This document shows positions 8,356 through 18,510 of a stretch of DNA of 64,000 nucleotides, one piece after another. The translations under genes were made by a program, and so were the position numbers. The notes under the pieces are model-generated. The model had not been told where the DNA came from and made no database searches. It saw only the letters and a list, made by a program, of their open reading frames with translations. Source of the stretch: Pontiellaceae bacterium B12227 (GTDB lineage: Bacteria > Verrucomicrobiota > Kiritimatiellia > Kiritimatiellales > Pontiellaceae); NCBI GenBank assembly GCA_029432775.1, contig JAROAZ010000001.1, positions 372,001 through 436,000 of the forward strand, in the 5' to 3' direction. Positions within the stretch are counted from its first letter, which is position 1, and the number at the start of each line of letters is the position of its first letter.

Positions 8356-9759
8356 CTAATATTTGTAGTCCGCGCCATCGCGGCTGAGCTGACAACTGTT
8401 TTCAATTTCAGCCAGCTTCTTTGATAAAGATATGAACCGCTCAGGCATCTTTTGGGACAGGTCCGTTGTTTCTCCCGGATCATTTTTAAGGTCGAACATG
8501 TAAGTTTTACCGCCGCCTTTATCCGCCGTGGTCATCAGTTTGTAGTTGCCGTTGATCAGCGCCTTGCCGTCGGTTCCCTGGAAAAGGCGGCGGTAACCGA
8601 AGTAGAGATCTTTATCGCGCTTCGTAACCTGACCATTAATGACGGGCATCAGATCGATGCCATCGATGGGCAGGCTGAATTTCATTTTATAGCCGGAAAG
8701 TTTTCCAATGGTTGGAACAAAATCGACCGTGGAGCAACGAACGTCGGTTGAAGAGCCCGGCTTAATCACGCCCGGCCACTCGGCACAGGCCGGAACGAGC
8801 AACCCGCCTTCGAACATCGTGTGCTTATGCCCCCGGAACGGTCCGGCGGAAGCAATTCCTTTTTTGGCCAACCCATCGGAAGGGCCGTTGTCGCTGCAGA
8901 AAAAGAGGATGGTGTCCTTTTCGATGCCCATTTTCCGAAGTTCGGAACGCAGACGGCCGATCTGTTCGTCCATGGCCGTAATGCAGCCATAGTAGTTCTT
9001 CCGCGAATTTCCAGCCTTTGGATAAAGTGCTTTGTATTTCTCTCCGGCCACGCACGGCTCGTGCGGAGTGTGGAACCAGACGGTGGCCAGGAACGGCTGA
9101 CCTTTGTTCTTTTTAATAAAAGGAATCACCCGGTCCATAATCACCCGGGAGTCGTCTCCTCGGATATTATCTTTCACGACTTCTCCATTGTGAACATAGG
9201 GGAACCCGCCCTTCCAGGGTTCACCGCCGAGATCTTTTTTACCCGACCCAAAACCTTTCCATCCACTGGGCGTGATGCCCGGATCCCACGTCGGCACCGC
9301 GCTGGTGGTGGCAAACCATTCGTCGAAGCCGTGCAGCGAGGGCGGCGAAAAATGCCCGCGCGTACTCGAGTCTTCCATCCGCACCCAACCCATATGCCAT
9401 TTACCGAAGAAGCCCGTGGCGTAACCCTGCTTTCTGAGCATTTCAGCAACCGTTGTTTCACCCACGCGCATGCCACCGGTATGCGCCGCGAGAATGCCGT
9501 AGCGGAACGGATAACGGCCGGTCAGGCAGCTACCGCGCGTCGGCGAACAGAGCGGCGCTGCGGCATAGAAGCGATCAAACTTGATGCCGTTCTTCGCCAT
9601 CGAATCGAGGTGCGGTGTTTTGAGCTCCGAATGTCCGTTGAATCCGACATCCCCCCACCCCTGATCATCGCTCATGAGCATAATGATGTTCGGCGTTTTG
9701 GCCGAAGCGCACAACGCGCTGAAAATGCATCCCAGCAAAATAAATTTTGTTACTTTCAT
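8356..9759 (-). CDS. S1 sulfatase (arylsulfatase A-like)
   Basis: Secreted sulfatase of 467 residues. A Sec signal (MKVTKFILLGCIFSALCASA) is followed by NIIMLMSDDQGWGDVGF and the formylglycine site CSPTRGSCLTGR with C71, an exact C-x-P-x-R match. GKWHMG, a metal-site histidine region (WFHTPHEPC) and FFCSDNGPSDG follow, and the short C-terminal subdomain is complete. The start at 9759 was preferred to 9780 because GGGAGA lies about 8 bases upstream of it. The palindrome at 8703-8717 codes for part of VPTIGK, a normal part of the family fold. It lies 12 bases before the beta-helix gene in the same operon. Confidence 0.93.
   Translation of the reverse strand: MKVTKFILLGCIFSALCASAKTPNIIMLMSDDQGWGDVGFNGHSELKTPHLDSMAKNGIKFDRFYAAAPLCSPTRGSCLTGRYPFRYGILAAHTGGMRVGETTVAEMLRKQGYATGFFGKWHMGWVRMEDSSTRGHFSPPSLHGFDEWFATTSAVPTWDPGITPSGWKGFGSGKKDLGGEPWKGGFPYVHNGEVVKDNIRGDDSRVIMDRVIPFIKKNKGQPFLATVWFHTPHEPCVAGEKYKALYPKAGNSRKNYYGCITAMDEQIGRLRSELRKMGIEKDTILFFCSDNGPSDGLAKKGIASAGPFRGHKHTMFEGGLLVPACAEWPGVIKPGSSTDVRCSTVDFVPTIGKLSGYKMKFSLPIDGIDLMPVINGQVTKRDKDLYFGYRRLFQGTDGKALINGNYKLMTTADKGGGKTYMFDLKNDPGETTDLSQKMPERFISLSKKLAEIENSCQLSRDGADYKY
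8703..8717. repeat. TTCCA-N5-TGGAA palindrome, core ATGGT
   Basis: Exact 15-base copy of the dispersed palindrome, inside a sulfatase gene where it codes for part of VPTIGK. Confidence 0.6.
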
Positions 9760-9817
9760 TATTCTATCTCCCAGTTTCATTTTTCAAATTTCTATACCTG
9801 CAGGTTGTTCCATAATT

Positions 9818-12800
9818 TTATTCAAGAATGATCTTAAGCTGCATGAACTGCACATCTTCAACATCGATGGGAATCCGGTTCGTAACCATTTCGAAATCGG
9901 AATCCAGCACGCGGGCCCCCGCCTCTTCCGTCGTATTGGTTAAGGCTTCCGTCAGATTTGTAGCCGACCCAATCTGATAACCTAGTCCAAGGTCATCCGC
10001 ATTGATTCTTCGGCGATAGACCAGGTTCAGGAAGTTGGTTCCATTCTGCTCTGATGACAAAATATAGGGCCGATATATCTCTGCGTCATTTGACAGAGAG
10101 TGTCCCCCCAGCGCATACTCAATCAGGTTGATCATTCCATCCTCGTCGGGATCAGCGTCATACGCATCGTTCACCCCGTTGGTCAATCCCTGAAGCACAG
10201 CCCAATCATCATACCCCGCCGTCACCGGAACGCCTTCAACAACCACCGAGTCCACATAGCCGAAGTCCGCTCCGGCATTCACCCGGAAACGCAATCTGAA
10301 ATTTGGATTGTCTCCGGCACCGGCCGGCAATGCGATCCGCGAAACCACTTCCCATCCGGTAAAACCGGTTGAAATATTTTCGATCGAATTCCAGCCGGTT
10401 CCATCGTACCACTCGCTGACAAAGAAGCTTCCGACCGTCAGGCCGCTGGTCCTCCGGGCATACGTGACCTGAATATCAGAATAACCGGTGGTATCGACAC
10501 CGGTTTCTACATAGTCGGCATTGTTCATCTTGGCGGATTTTTCCCCTTCATACTCCGTTGATGAAAGGTATGCCGTGCTGTCCCAGGTCGGGGCGAATCC
10601 CCCCTCAAAGCCGTCGGCAAACAGCCGTACGGGCCCCTCCTGCGGCGTAGCCGAAACTTCACTGCTCTGCCCGGACTCGCTACCGTTGTCATCGGTTGCA
10701 CTCACCACATAGTAGTAGGTGGTGCCGTTGACGGCCGAGGAATCCACATAGTCACTGGACACCAGGTTCGTGGCCAGTGCAGCACCATAACTGCCGGATA
10801 CTGTGGAGCGATAGACGTTGTACGTCAGCCCCACCGCACCACTATACCAGTCCAGAGACACCATCGTATCGCCCGGCGCAGCAGCCAGTCCTGCGGGAGT
10901 GGCGGGAGCATTTGTGTCGATGGGAAGCACAGAGATACTCATAATTTTCGGACCGTCCACCCCCTGGCCATTGATATGGCTGAAGGTGATGCTGATCAGG
11001 GTGTTGGTCGGCACAAGGGTGCTCCCCAGATCCTGTTCTCCATTCTGTTCCCCAGCGAGGACGATATTCGTGAAGCCAGAGGATGAAATGGTCAGCGTGC
11101 CGCCGGCATTCATGTCCTGCAAATCGATTTCCTGCAGATAAGCAGGTGTATCGAACGAAAATTCCCACCCCTCCCCGGAATCAAAGTTATTGGCCTTGTC
11201 CGAATCAGAGGAGTTCACGCCTAAGCCGTCGTCACTCCCGACATTGGTACGATGCCCCGCACCGTCGGATGCCCGGGTGCCGTCCTGTCCGATGACATCC
11301 ACCGACGTAAGCGTTACATGGTCACCGGTCACCGAATTCGTCAGCGTTTGATTCGCTCCGACATTGCCGCCGCCCACTCCGCCATCCCAGACGGACCCAT
11401 TTCCAAAAGTAAAGACACACGAAGGATCCGGCGGTAACGGGGACATGTTTTTCAGCGTCTCCAGAATTGCCGTATAATCTGCATGATTCACCAGGTTCGT
11501 CCACTCATCCGGGTCGCTGGCGTGGTCATACAATTCCTGCGATCCGTCCTCATATTCAACATGCCGCAGATCTCCCACCTGCACAGCTTCGGTACCGTGC
11601 TTATAGGTAAACGCCGGATAATCCCACGAGGCTGCCGGGTTTTCCAGCAAGGGGCGAAGCGTTTGACCCCGGTTCTCAGGATTTCCAGGCAAGCCGCACA
11701 GATCGACCAGCGTCGGATAGATATCCAACAGACTCACCACACTCGTGCACTCGGTATTGGTGGCCATCCCCGGGGCTTTGATGATCAGAGGTGCCACTCC
11801 GGATCGATCCCATAGCGTATGTTTCTGGAAGGTATTCTTCTCGCCCATATGATAGCCGTGGTCCGACCAAAGGATCACAATCGTATTGGTGCTGTAGGGA
11901 CTGGCCTCCAACGCATCCAACACCAAGCCGATCTTGGCGTCGGCATACGTAATGTTCGCGAGGTACGAATGGACAATATTCGTCCACTGATTGTTTTCGA
12001 TCGCCCATTCGGTTCGGGGGTAGCCGTCGTTGATGTTATCCAGCCCGGCCTGCGGAATGTCATCCCAGTCATCCGGATTGTATGCGGGCATGACCAACGT
12101 ATTCGTATACAGGTCGTAATAACTCTGGGGCACATACCACGGCACGTGGGGATGCAGAAATCCGACCATCAGCATAAACGGTTCAGTATGGGTTTCCTGC
12201 AATCGGTCTACCGCCCATGCGGCGGATATGGAGTCGCTCATATCCGCCTCGGTACCTGTGCCGTTGTCGCCAACATAAATTCCCCAGTCGGTCAATGTGG
12301 AAGCCGTATCCGGGTTTAAGTCTGGCGGCCAGTTGCTTCGAATCCGGTTTCCCTCTGCGTCCTCGTTAAAGTCCCAGCCTTCCCGTCCACCGGAAAGATC
12401 CACGCTGCCGGATGGGATGTGATTGTGAAGCACTTTGCCCACCGCCATGGTTTTATAACCCCGATCGCCTAAATAGGTATGCAGCAGGGACGTCCCCAAT
12501 GCCTCGGCATTTTCTTCAACCTCGCTATCCTCAGGCTGGGTTTTACTCGCATTGAGCTCCGAAAAATAGACGCCGCTCATGATGCTTGCCCGGGACGGTC
12601 CGCAGAGCGGGTATGCACAGTAGGCCCGGGAAAAGAAAACCCCCTCGCTCGCGAGCCTATCCATATTGGGCGTGATCGCATTCGGGTCCCCGGCAAAGCC
12701 CGTCCAATCATTCAGATCGTCCACCGCAATGAACAGTACATTCGGGGTTTGCCCAAAGCACACATTTGCAAGGACCAGCCCAATAGCCAGTGATTTCAGA

Positions 12801-12880
12801 AACCGCGGTGCGACCTCCGACACATTTTTCCAAACATTGGAAAATCGGGATGTATTCTTCATATGAGCTGCAATAAACAT
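9818..12880 (-). CDS. Modular sulfatase: iduronate-sulfatase-like domain + domain X + FN3 + domain Y + C-terminal domain
   Basis: A 1020-residue secreted sulfatase. The catalytic domain (about 45-480) has NVLFIAVDDLNDW, the formylglycine site CGPSRASIMSG (C93), GKVLHNH, WSDHGYHMGEKNTFQKH and LDIYPTL. It is followed by domain X (about 490-655; IGQDGTRASDG, EGWEFSFD), a fibronectin-III-like domain (655-747), domain Y (about 757-888; FAPTWDSTAYLS) and a C-terminal region with a calcium-binding DADPDEDG repeat and a terminal beta-sandwich ending FMQLKIILE. The start at 12880 has GGA upstream and clears the preceding stop; 12862 is an alternative. The palindrome at 12828-12842 falls in the signal-peptide n-region. 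The accessory domains probably bind glycan or attach the enzyme. Confidence 0.88.
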   Translation of the reverse strand: MFIAAHMKNTSRFSNVWKNVSEVAPRFLKSLAIGLVLANVCFGQTPNVLFIAVDDLNDWTGFAGDPNAITPNMDRLASEGVFFSRAYCAYPLCGPSRASIMSGVYFSELNASKTQPEDSEVEENAEALGTSLLHTYLGDRGYKTMAVGKVLHNHIPSGSVDLSGGREGWDFNEDAEGNRIRSNWPPDLNPDTASTLTDWGIYVGDNGTGTEADMSDSISAAWAVDRLQETHTEPFMLMVGFLHPHVPWYVPQSYYDLYTNTLVMPAYNPDDWDDIPQAGLDNINDGYPRTEWAIENNQWTNIVHSYLANITYADAKIGLVLDALEASPYSTNTIVILWSDHGYHMGEKNTFQKHTLWDRSGVAPLIIKAPGMATNTECTSVVSLLDIYPTLVDLCGLPGNPENRGQTLRPLLENPAASWDYPAFTYKHGTEAVQVGDLRHVEYEDGSQELYDHASDPDEWTNLVNHADYTAILETLKNMSPLPPDPSCVFTFGNGSVWDGGVGGGNVGANQTLTNSVTGDHVTLTSVDVIGQDGTRASDGAGHRTNVGSDDGLGVNSSDSDKANNFDSGEGWEFSFDTPAYLQEIDLQDMNAGGTLTISSSGFTNIVLAGEQNGEQDLGSTLVPTNTLISITFSHINGQGVDGPKIMSISVLPIDTNAPATPAGLAAAPGDTMVSLDWYSGAVGLTYNVYRSTVSGSYGAALATNLVSSDYVDSSAVNGTTYYYVVSATDDNGSESGQSSEVSATPQEGPVRLFADGFEGGFAPTWDSTAYLSSTEYEGEKSAKMNNADYVETGVDTTGYSDIQVTYARRTSGLTVGSFFVSEWYDGTGWNSIENISTGFTGWEVVSRIALPAGAGDNPNFRLRFRVNAGADFGYVDSVVVEGVPVTAGYDDWAVLQGLTNGVNDAYDADPDEDGMINLIEYALGGHSLSNDAEIYRPYILSSEQNGTNFLNLVYRRRINADDLGLGYQIGSATNLTEALTNTTEEAGARVLDSDFEMVTNRIPIDVEDVQFMQLKIILE
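12828..12842. repeat. TTCCA-N5-TGGAA palindrome, core AACAT
   Basis: Exact copy inside the signal-peptide n-region of the modular sulfatase, coding for part of FSNVWKN. It has extra complementary T and A bases on both sides. Confidence 0.65.
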
Positions 12881-12893
12881 CGATTGTCCATTT

Positions 12894-15800
12894 CTACTGA
12901 ATCTGCAAACGGTAATACGCATTTGTGGTGGTTGAATCGATATACTCCATAATAGAGCCGGTTCCTATGGCGGTGTATATCTCGTCCCAATCGGCGGGCA
13001 GCAGTGTCGAGGTTCGTTCCAGTCCATAGGCACGGTCTTCAAGCGATGGCCATTCAATTCGGAACGAACCATTAGCCAATGTTTCCACCACCGGTATTAC
13101 AAAACTTGAATCCGGATCGTTCGGATCGCTTCCCGCAAAGATCTCTTCGCCGTCTGTCTGGCCGTCGCCATCCGTGTCCGCCAAGGCTGGATTGGTACCG
13201 AACGTTTCGGTTTCGGCTTCGTCGCTGATTCCGTCGCTATCGGAATCTTTTTTCAGGACAATTTTCAACTGCGGGCCGGAGCCGCTTTCCATGGACTGAA
13301 TGGTTTGCCCGCCGAGCTGCGTATCGCCGACCTCCAGCGAGGGCAGAGTGACATCCCAGCGCGGGTCCTGTGTGATCATGAAGGAAACATCGCGGCCGGG
13401 CTGGCTTTTCAGGAAGTCGGTCACGTCAATGAAACGTTCTTTGTTGCTTTCATTCGGAAACACCAGCTGCCCTTGAATATAGGCGCTCTCGCCCTGCCCG
13501 TCGACCACCCGGTTGGTGATCAGGTTGCCCGTCGCGGCTCCCTTCAGCAAATTCGGTGCGTTGTCCCAGGTCAGGGAGGACGCCGACCATGAATCGTCAT
13601 CGAGTCCGTAGACATGGGCCTGGGTCAGATCATTCGTATCGCTCTTGCCGGTGACTTCGAGAACGGCCATGTGGATATCCGGTGGATAAAAGAGAGGCAG
13701 GTTAAACTTAATGAACGATGCGCTGCGGCCGTCGGGTGTTTCGGAATCGTTACGCACCCGCAAGGTGGTATTCGCTCCGTAGTTGCTTCCCGAGTTCACC
13801 CCGTCGGCAACCGTTGCATCCTCGACGGCATCGATCACCAGTTCATCCTCAAGCGGCCCCTCGGGAATCGTAAACAGCCAGACGGTTTCTTCGGGCTGGA
13901 CCATCACGTTATCCGCACCGTCGAACAAGGTGCCGTCCGCGGATACAGTTCCCCATTCGCGACCCGTGCCGTAGCGGGTTTCGCTGACCTCTTCGAGCAG
14001 GAAGCGAGAGCCTGCGGGAATGTTCCAGGCGGAGGTATCGATCGTAAGCGGCGTTGAACCGCCCGCCAGTTCACTGGACGAGTAGACATAATAGTTTCCC
14101 GTTTCCGGAACATGGGTGGCACGAATTTCGAGGCCATCCAGACTGCCGTCGGCAGGCCGGTAAAAATCCTTCTGTTCGCCGCCAGCCTTGAGCGCCTTGG
14201 CAAACAGCCGCCAGACTTCGGCCGCGCGGGTCGATCCGCCGTAATCATACGGCGCACCGCTGTTCTGGACATAGTGCATGCCGTTTTTTCCGACCGGATA
14301 GTTCGGGCCATCCTTCGTCACCTGCCCGAACTTAAAGCAGTAGAGTTCCTTGCAATACTGATTCGCCAGATTCACGCCGATGGCGCCGAGGCGCGAATAT
14401 TTCGAAGGCGAATCGATCGTTTTTGTTAGTCCATCAAAGGTGGACGCGGTGTGGACATTAAACTCGGAAATACTGATCGGGAAGCGGCCTTCCGGCATAT
14501 CGGCATTCAATGCACTTCTCAGACCGCTGAGATGACTTCCGAAATTCGCGGCGGATTCATTGTATTCGTGGTAGTCGTAGCGGTGAACGACATAGTAGTC
14601 CTCGTTCGTTTCACCGAGGAAGTTGACGTGACGGTTTTCGACCATATAGTCACCCCAACCGGTTCCATTGTAGTAATCCGCTCCGCTGGTCGTGACCGGC
14701 CCATAAACAAGCGGCTCCAACGATTTTCCATACATTGAATTTACATCGGCGATGGCGCTCTGAATGGCGTCGGACGCCAACTGGAGACGCATCAGCCAGT
14801 TTGCGGGAGTGAGGCCGTCGGCATTGCCATGGTTCGGCTCGTTGAACATCTGGAACCGGTGTACATCAAAATGACGGCCGAGATAAAAGGCCTGTGCATA
14901 GTAGTGTTGCCAAAGCTCCCATTTTCCCGCCCAATCGCTGCTTCCAGTGATTGGAAGGTGGCTCTCCTTGGCGGTGGCCTGGACGAGCACATCAATGCCC
15001 AGTTCATGAAGCTTGCCAACCGCATGGTTCACCGTGAAACGATTTCCACTGCTGGAAGTGCCGAACAGCTTGTTTTCGTAGCGGTCGTTGAAATAGGTCC
15101 AGTTAATGTAGGACTCGTTCAGCGGGTCAGCGCGCAGTAGATCCTTCCGCGCGAGAAAACCGGCAAGGTCGGTCACGCCATCGCCCCATCCCGCAATGTC
15201 GTCGCTGGATTCCAGCGTAGCCGGAGAAATGAACATGCGTGCGCCGTTCACGCCGGAATAGCGCCACCAGTCGTGCGAGTTACTGTCCTCATGAAAATGA
15301 CCGAGGTTGTACGCTATGATATCCGGATTGCTGAGATCTTTCGTCGCCTTAACGGTCAGTGTTCCCGTCGTTCCCGGTTCCACGGTCGGCGCAATCGCAA
15401 GCGCAAAATCCCTGGCATCCGTTCCTGTTCCTTTAAGGGTTCCGTTTTCATAGCCTGCGCCACCGGCATAGACATCATTTAACACCGAAGTGGTTCGTAA
15501 CCACTCAAACCCTGGGTTAAAGTCGCCCTCGTTTTCTTCAGTAATCTGGACCGCATAACCAGAAGTTCCCACACTGTTTGTTAGGAACACGGGCGTGGTC
15601 AGGTCGATTCGGGCAATGGAATCAGTTCCCCCAACATTTTGAAACGTGAATGTGCCGGAGTAATTGGTACTCACCGCCACCAAGGTGGCCGCACTAACAT
15701 CGGCAACTTCAAAAATCCGTACCGTCATGCTCCAGTCAGCAGTTCCACCACCAGAGTCGGTCTCGTACGCCAGATAGATTGCCCCCGCCGAAAATGCACT

Positions 15801-15998
15801 TGTCACAGTAAATGTTTGCGCGAGCGAAATATCCGCATCGTCACCAAAGCTGGCACCGGCTACAGGGGCAGCAACGACCTCAGCGGACTCAGGAAAATCA
15901 GTGTCCGTAAAGCTGATGGAATCCGCCTCCGCCGCGGTGAAACCAAACACGACACCAGCAAGCAGCATCCATATTTCAATTTTAAATCGTTGCCTCAT
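12894..15998 (-). CDS. Modular clan GH-A glycoside hydrolase (GH86-like candidate) with DNRLRE-type domain
   Basis: A 1034-residue secreted enzyme. After the signal peptide (cleavage near AEA-DS, residue 26) comes a beta-rich N-terminal domain (about 28-205), then a TIM barrel (about 215-620). In the barrel FQMFNEPNHG gives the acid/base E387 and ISISEFNVH gives the nucleophile E512; both fit clan GH-A. NLGHFHEDSNSHDWWRYSGVNGAR recalls GH86 agarases and porphyranases, but the family is a best guess. A DNRLRE-type beta-domain (722-912), thrombospondin type-3 repeats (DSDSDGISDEAE, DTDGDGQTDGEE) and a C-terminal sandwich ending YYRLQIQ follow. The start at 15998 has a strong GGAGGG; an earlier ATG would overlap the upstream gene. 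Confidence 0.78.
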   Translation of the reverse strand: MRQRFKIEIWMLLAGVVFGFTAAEADSISFTDTDFPESAEVVAAPVAGASFGDDADISLAQTFTVTSAFSAGAIYLAYETDSGGGTADWSMTVRIFEVADVSAATLVAVSTNYSGTFTFQNVGGTDSIARIDLTTPVFLTNSVGTSGYAVQITEENEGDFNPGFEWLRTTSVLNDVYAGGAGYENGTLKGTGTDARDFALAIAPTVEPGTTGTLTVKATKDLSNPDIIAYNLGHFHEDSNSHDWWRYSGVNGARMFISPATLESSDDIAGWGDGVTDLAGFLARKDLLRADPLNESYINWTYFNDRYENKLFGTSSSGNRFTVNHAVGKLHELGIDVLVQATAKESHLPITGSSDWAGKWELWQHYYAQAFYLGRHFDVHRFQMFNEPNHGNADGLTPANWLMRLQLASDAIQSAIADVNSMYGKSLEPLVYGPVTTSGADYYNGTGWGDYMVENRHVNFLGETNEDYYVVHRYDYHEYNESAANFGSHLSGLRSALNADMPEGRFPISISEFNVHTASTFDGLTKTIDSPSKYSRLGAIGVNLANQYCKELYCFKFGQVTKDGPNYPVGKNGMHYVQNSGAPYDYGGSTRAAEVWRLFAKALKAGGEQKDFYRPADGSLDGLEIRATHVPETGNYYVYSSSELAGGSTPLTIDTSAWNIPAGSRFLLEEVSETRYGTGREWGTVSADGTLFDGADNVMVQPEETVWLFTIPEGPLEDELVIDAVEDATVADGVNSGSNYGANTTLRVRNDSETPDGRSASFIKFNLPLFYPPDIHMAVLEVTGKSDTNDLTQAHVYGLDDDSWSASSLTWDNAPNLLKGAATGNLITNRVVDGQGESAYIQGQLVFPNESNKERFIDVTDFLKSQPGRDVSFMITQDPRWDVTLPSLEVGDTQLGGQTIQSMESGSGPQLKIVLKKDSDSDGISDEAETETFGTNPALADTDGDGQTDGEEIFAGSDPNDPDSSFVIPVVETLANGSFRIEWPSLEDRAYGLERTSTLLPADWDEIYTAIGTGSIMEYIDSTTTNAYYRLQIQ
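14942..14956. repeat. TTCCA-N5-TGGAA palindrome, core GTGAT
   Basis: Exact copy inside the GH-A enzyme gene, coding for part of LPITGS in a catalytic-barrel loop. Confidence 0.6.
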
Positions 15999-16014
15999 TA
16001 TTTCCCTCCACAAG

Positions 16015-18423
16015 TTAATCCGTTGTAATTTTAAGTTGCATAAATTGTTGTTCTTCCGCATCGACAGGAACACGGTTTGTTACCAGTTGAAAGGCGGCAT
16101 CAAGCACAATCATCCCGGCCTCTTCCGTTGCGTTGGTCGCAGGTTCAGAAAGCAGATTAGTGGTTGAACCCACCATATACACCAACCCACGGGCTGAGGC
16201 ATCGATGCGCCGACGATAGATCAGATTCATGTAGTTGGTTCCGTTATCCCGTACTACATCACTATAGGGCAGGTACAATACAGCGTCGCTGGTCAAGGAA
16301 TGTGAACCCAGTGCATATTCTACCAGATTAAACATTCCGTCCCCGTCGGGATCTGCGTCGAATGCATCGTCCACCCCATTGGTCAGCCCCTGATTCACAG
16401 CCCAATATTCATACGTTTTCTGCCCGGCAACGGGCACAACTGTAAAGCTGCGTAATCCAACATCCACATCGGTTCCATCCTTTGCGGTGGTCATGAGCAA
16501 GGTCATCTCCGTTCCTGCCGGAACCAGCGTGTTTCCCAGATCGTGGATATCGCCCGACGGTCCATCCGCCATCACGATATCCGGAAAAGCGCTCGAAGAG
16601 AGAGTCAGTTCCGCGTCGTCATCCTGTTCGACCAGTTGCATCGTTTTCAGCACCACATCCACGTTAAAGGAAAAGACCCACCCCTCGTTCGGATTAAAAT
16701 ATTTCCATTCCGCACTGGAGCCACTCTGATTTGAACCATCGTGGTTGATGCCCAGAAAGTCGGCAGAGCCCGTGATATTTAATCTATGGTCGAAACCTTC
16801 CGATGCGCGGGTTCCATCCTGCCCGATCACATCCAGCGCCGTCAGCGTAACATCCAGACCAGTGCCCGAGTCAGGCAACGTCGCACGCGACCCAATCTGT
16901 CCGCCCCCGCTCCCGCCGTCCCAGACCGAATCGGCCAGAAAATCATACGTCACGCCCTGATGCTCGAATGCGCCGATATCCGCTCCGGCCATGGCCACCA
17001 CCGCTTTCACAATATCCAGTCCGCCGTTGTTCGCAATCGGCAACGCGGCGTCAATACAGAGCGAGTTCGTCTGGAGCTGATACCCGCTTAGCCCAACCAT
17101 TGTGGTCAGGTCAATATCAGTGCCTGCCACCCCTGGCTCAACAAACAAGGGGTCGGCTACCAGCGGACTGGTATCTGCAGGGTGCGGAATCACGTTGAAG
17201 TAGACATTATTGGCAAAGAAACAATTGGTCCCTGCGGCGTTTACCCCCAGGCTCGAATCATTCGGATCCTCAAAATAAAAAATGTTGTTTTCAAAAATCG
17301 TATTGAGCGGGGTCCGCTCCCGGGGAAATAAACTCGAGTTCAACCCCGCCTTCACAAAATGGGTATTGTTGTAGACGTGAACACTTTCGCACTCGGTGTA
17401 ATCTTCAAAGCCGTACCAATAGAGTCCTTGTTTCTCGTTCTGGCTGACGTTGTAGCGGATAATCACATTGCGATTTTTCTTTTTCATGATCCCGCAAAAC
17501 CACTCGTTGTCGTGGCTGTAGTTGTATTGAATAATCGTATCCACACAGTTGAAATCGGCATCGAATCCGCCGCGATCCACATTGTCATCACCCACATTAC
17601 CGTAGGCCTCGTTATACTGAATTTTAATGCCGGCGGTATCAAAACAAAAGATGCTGTGCCCGGAGCTGTAGCGACTGCTGTTTGCCAGGGTATTATGTTC
17701 GTAAACCGCATTCAGACTCGCTCTGGCAATGATGGCATTCCGGCCCGTGCGGTTCAGATAGTTCCCTGCCACATAAACACGCGTCCAAAGGTTTTCTGTA
17801 AACAATCCACCATCCGGAAGTAAATCCACGTTAGCATGTTTGGCATAGTTTCCGATCCCCACTCCACCGACATCCTCGATCCGGTTATTCGTTATCCGTA
17901 GATCATCAAAAATGGTGCTCTGACGAGCGTCATGTACGCGGACATGAATTCCACCACGCCCCTTGCCGCCCACGCTTCCGTTCACATCATGAATATAATT
18001 ATCATCGATATAAACATGGGTATACGTATCATTCACGTCAGCGAACACATAAATGCCAAAGAGGTCGCCCTGGTCATCATCGGAGCCATCGGTATTGGTT
18101 ATTTCCAATCCCTGGATTTCCCAATACGAAGGATTCAACAGCCGCACCCCCGCTTCGTTCACTCCCATGGCGTGAATCTGCGGCCGATCACCCGCACCAT
18201 ACGCTCCGATACGAATGGGTGCCGCCTCTGTTCCGGTTCCCGACGGATTCAGCATGCCGGTGAATTGCTTACCGCGTTCAAGCAGGATTGCATCGCCTGG
18301 CTGCAGCACGGCATTGGTGACAGCATCAAATTCCGACTGTATACTGACCAGATAGTCGGTTGCGAAACACGATGCAGTCAGCATGAGCAACAGTAAAACA
18401 GAATGTTGTTTTCTAATATTCAT
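16015..18423 (-). CDS. Secreted beta-helix protein with domain X and C-terminal domain
   Basis: An 802-residue paralog of the beta-helix proteins at 6793 and 28159. The N-terminal part (about 20-485) shares DYLVS, FDAV, LQPGDAILLERG and TNTDGSDDDQGDLFGIYV, then N-ladder coils (YNEAYGN, IQYNYSHDNEWF). Domain X follows (about 490-665; IGQDGTRASEG, NEGWVFSFNVDV, AELTLSSSAFPDIV). The C-terminal part has DADPDGDGMFNLVEYALG and ends FMQLKITTD. It is probably a polysaccharide lyase or hydrolase, but the family is not resolved. The start at 18423 begins a clean signal peptide (MNIRKQHSVLLLLMLTASCFA). The upstream Shine-Dalgarno signal is weak, so 18474 cannot be excluded. It ends 16 bases before the GH-A gene. 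Confidence 0.75.
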   Translation of the reverse strand: MNIRKQHSVLLLLMLTASCFATDYLVSIQSEFDAVTNAVLQPGDAILLERGKQFTGMLNPSGTGTEAAPIRIGAYGAGDRPQIHAMGVNEAGVRLLNPSYWEIQGLEITNTDGSDDDQGDLFGIYVFADVNDTYTHVYIDDNYIHDVNGSVGGKGRGGIHVRVHDARQSTIFDDLRITNNRIEDVGGVGIGNYAKHANVDLLPDGGLFTENLWTRVYVAGNYLNRTGRNAIIARASLNAVYEHNTLANSSRYSSGHSIFCFDTAGIKIQYNEAYGNVGDDNVDRGGFDADFNCVDTIIQYNYSHDNEWFCGIMKKKNRNVIIRYNVSQNEKQGLYWYGFEDYTECESVHVYNNTHFVKAGLNSSLFPRERTPLNTIFENNIFYFEDPNDSSLGVNAAGTNCFFANNVYFNVIPHPADTSPLVADPLFVEPGVAGTDIDLTTMVGLSGYQLQTNSLCIDAALPIANNGGLDIVKAVVAMAGADIGAFEHQGVTYDFLADSVWDGGSGGGQIGSRATLPDSGTGLDVTLTALDVIGQDGTRASEGFDHRLNITGSADFLGINHDGSNQSGSSAEWKYFNPNEGWVFSFNVDVVLKTMQLVEQDDDAELTLSSSAFPDIVMADGPSGDIHDLGNTLVPAGTEMTLLMTTAKDGTDVDVGLRSFTVVPVAGQKTYEYWAVNQGLTNGVDDAFDADPDGDGMFNLVEYALGSHSLTSDAVLYLPYSDVVRDNGTNYMNLIYRRRIDASARGLVYMVGSTTNLLSEPATNATEEAGMIVLDAAFQLVTNRVPVDAEEQQFMQLKITTD

Positions 18424-18510
18424 CGGCTTCGGGTTTATCGTTTTAAACAAATCATACTTAAAAAATGCAGCCAAATGCGTACACCATGGCCCGTTACTTC
18501 AATGATATCG

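Noticed and set aside
8821..9831. 336-codon plus-strand frame opposite a sulfatase gene
   Set aside because: Antisense to a sulfatase with an intact formylglycine motif; no motifs of its own.
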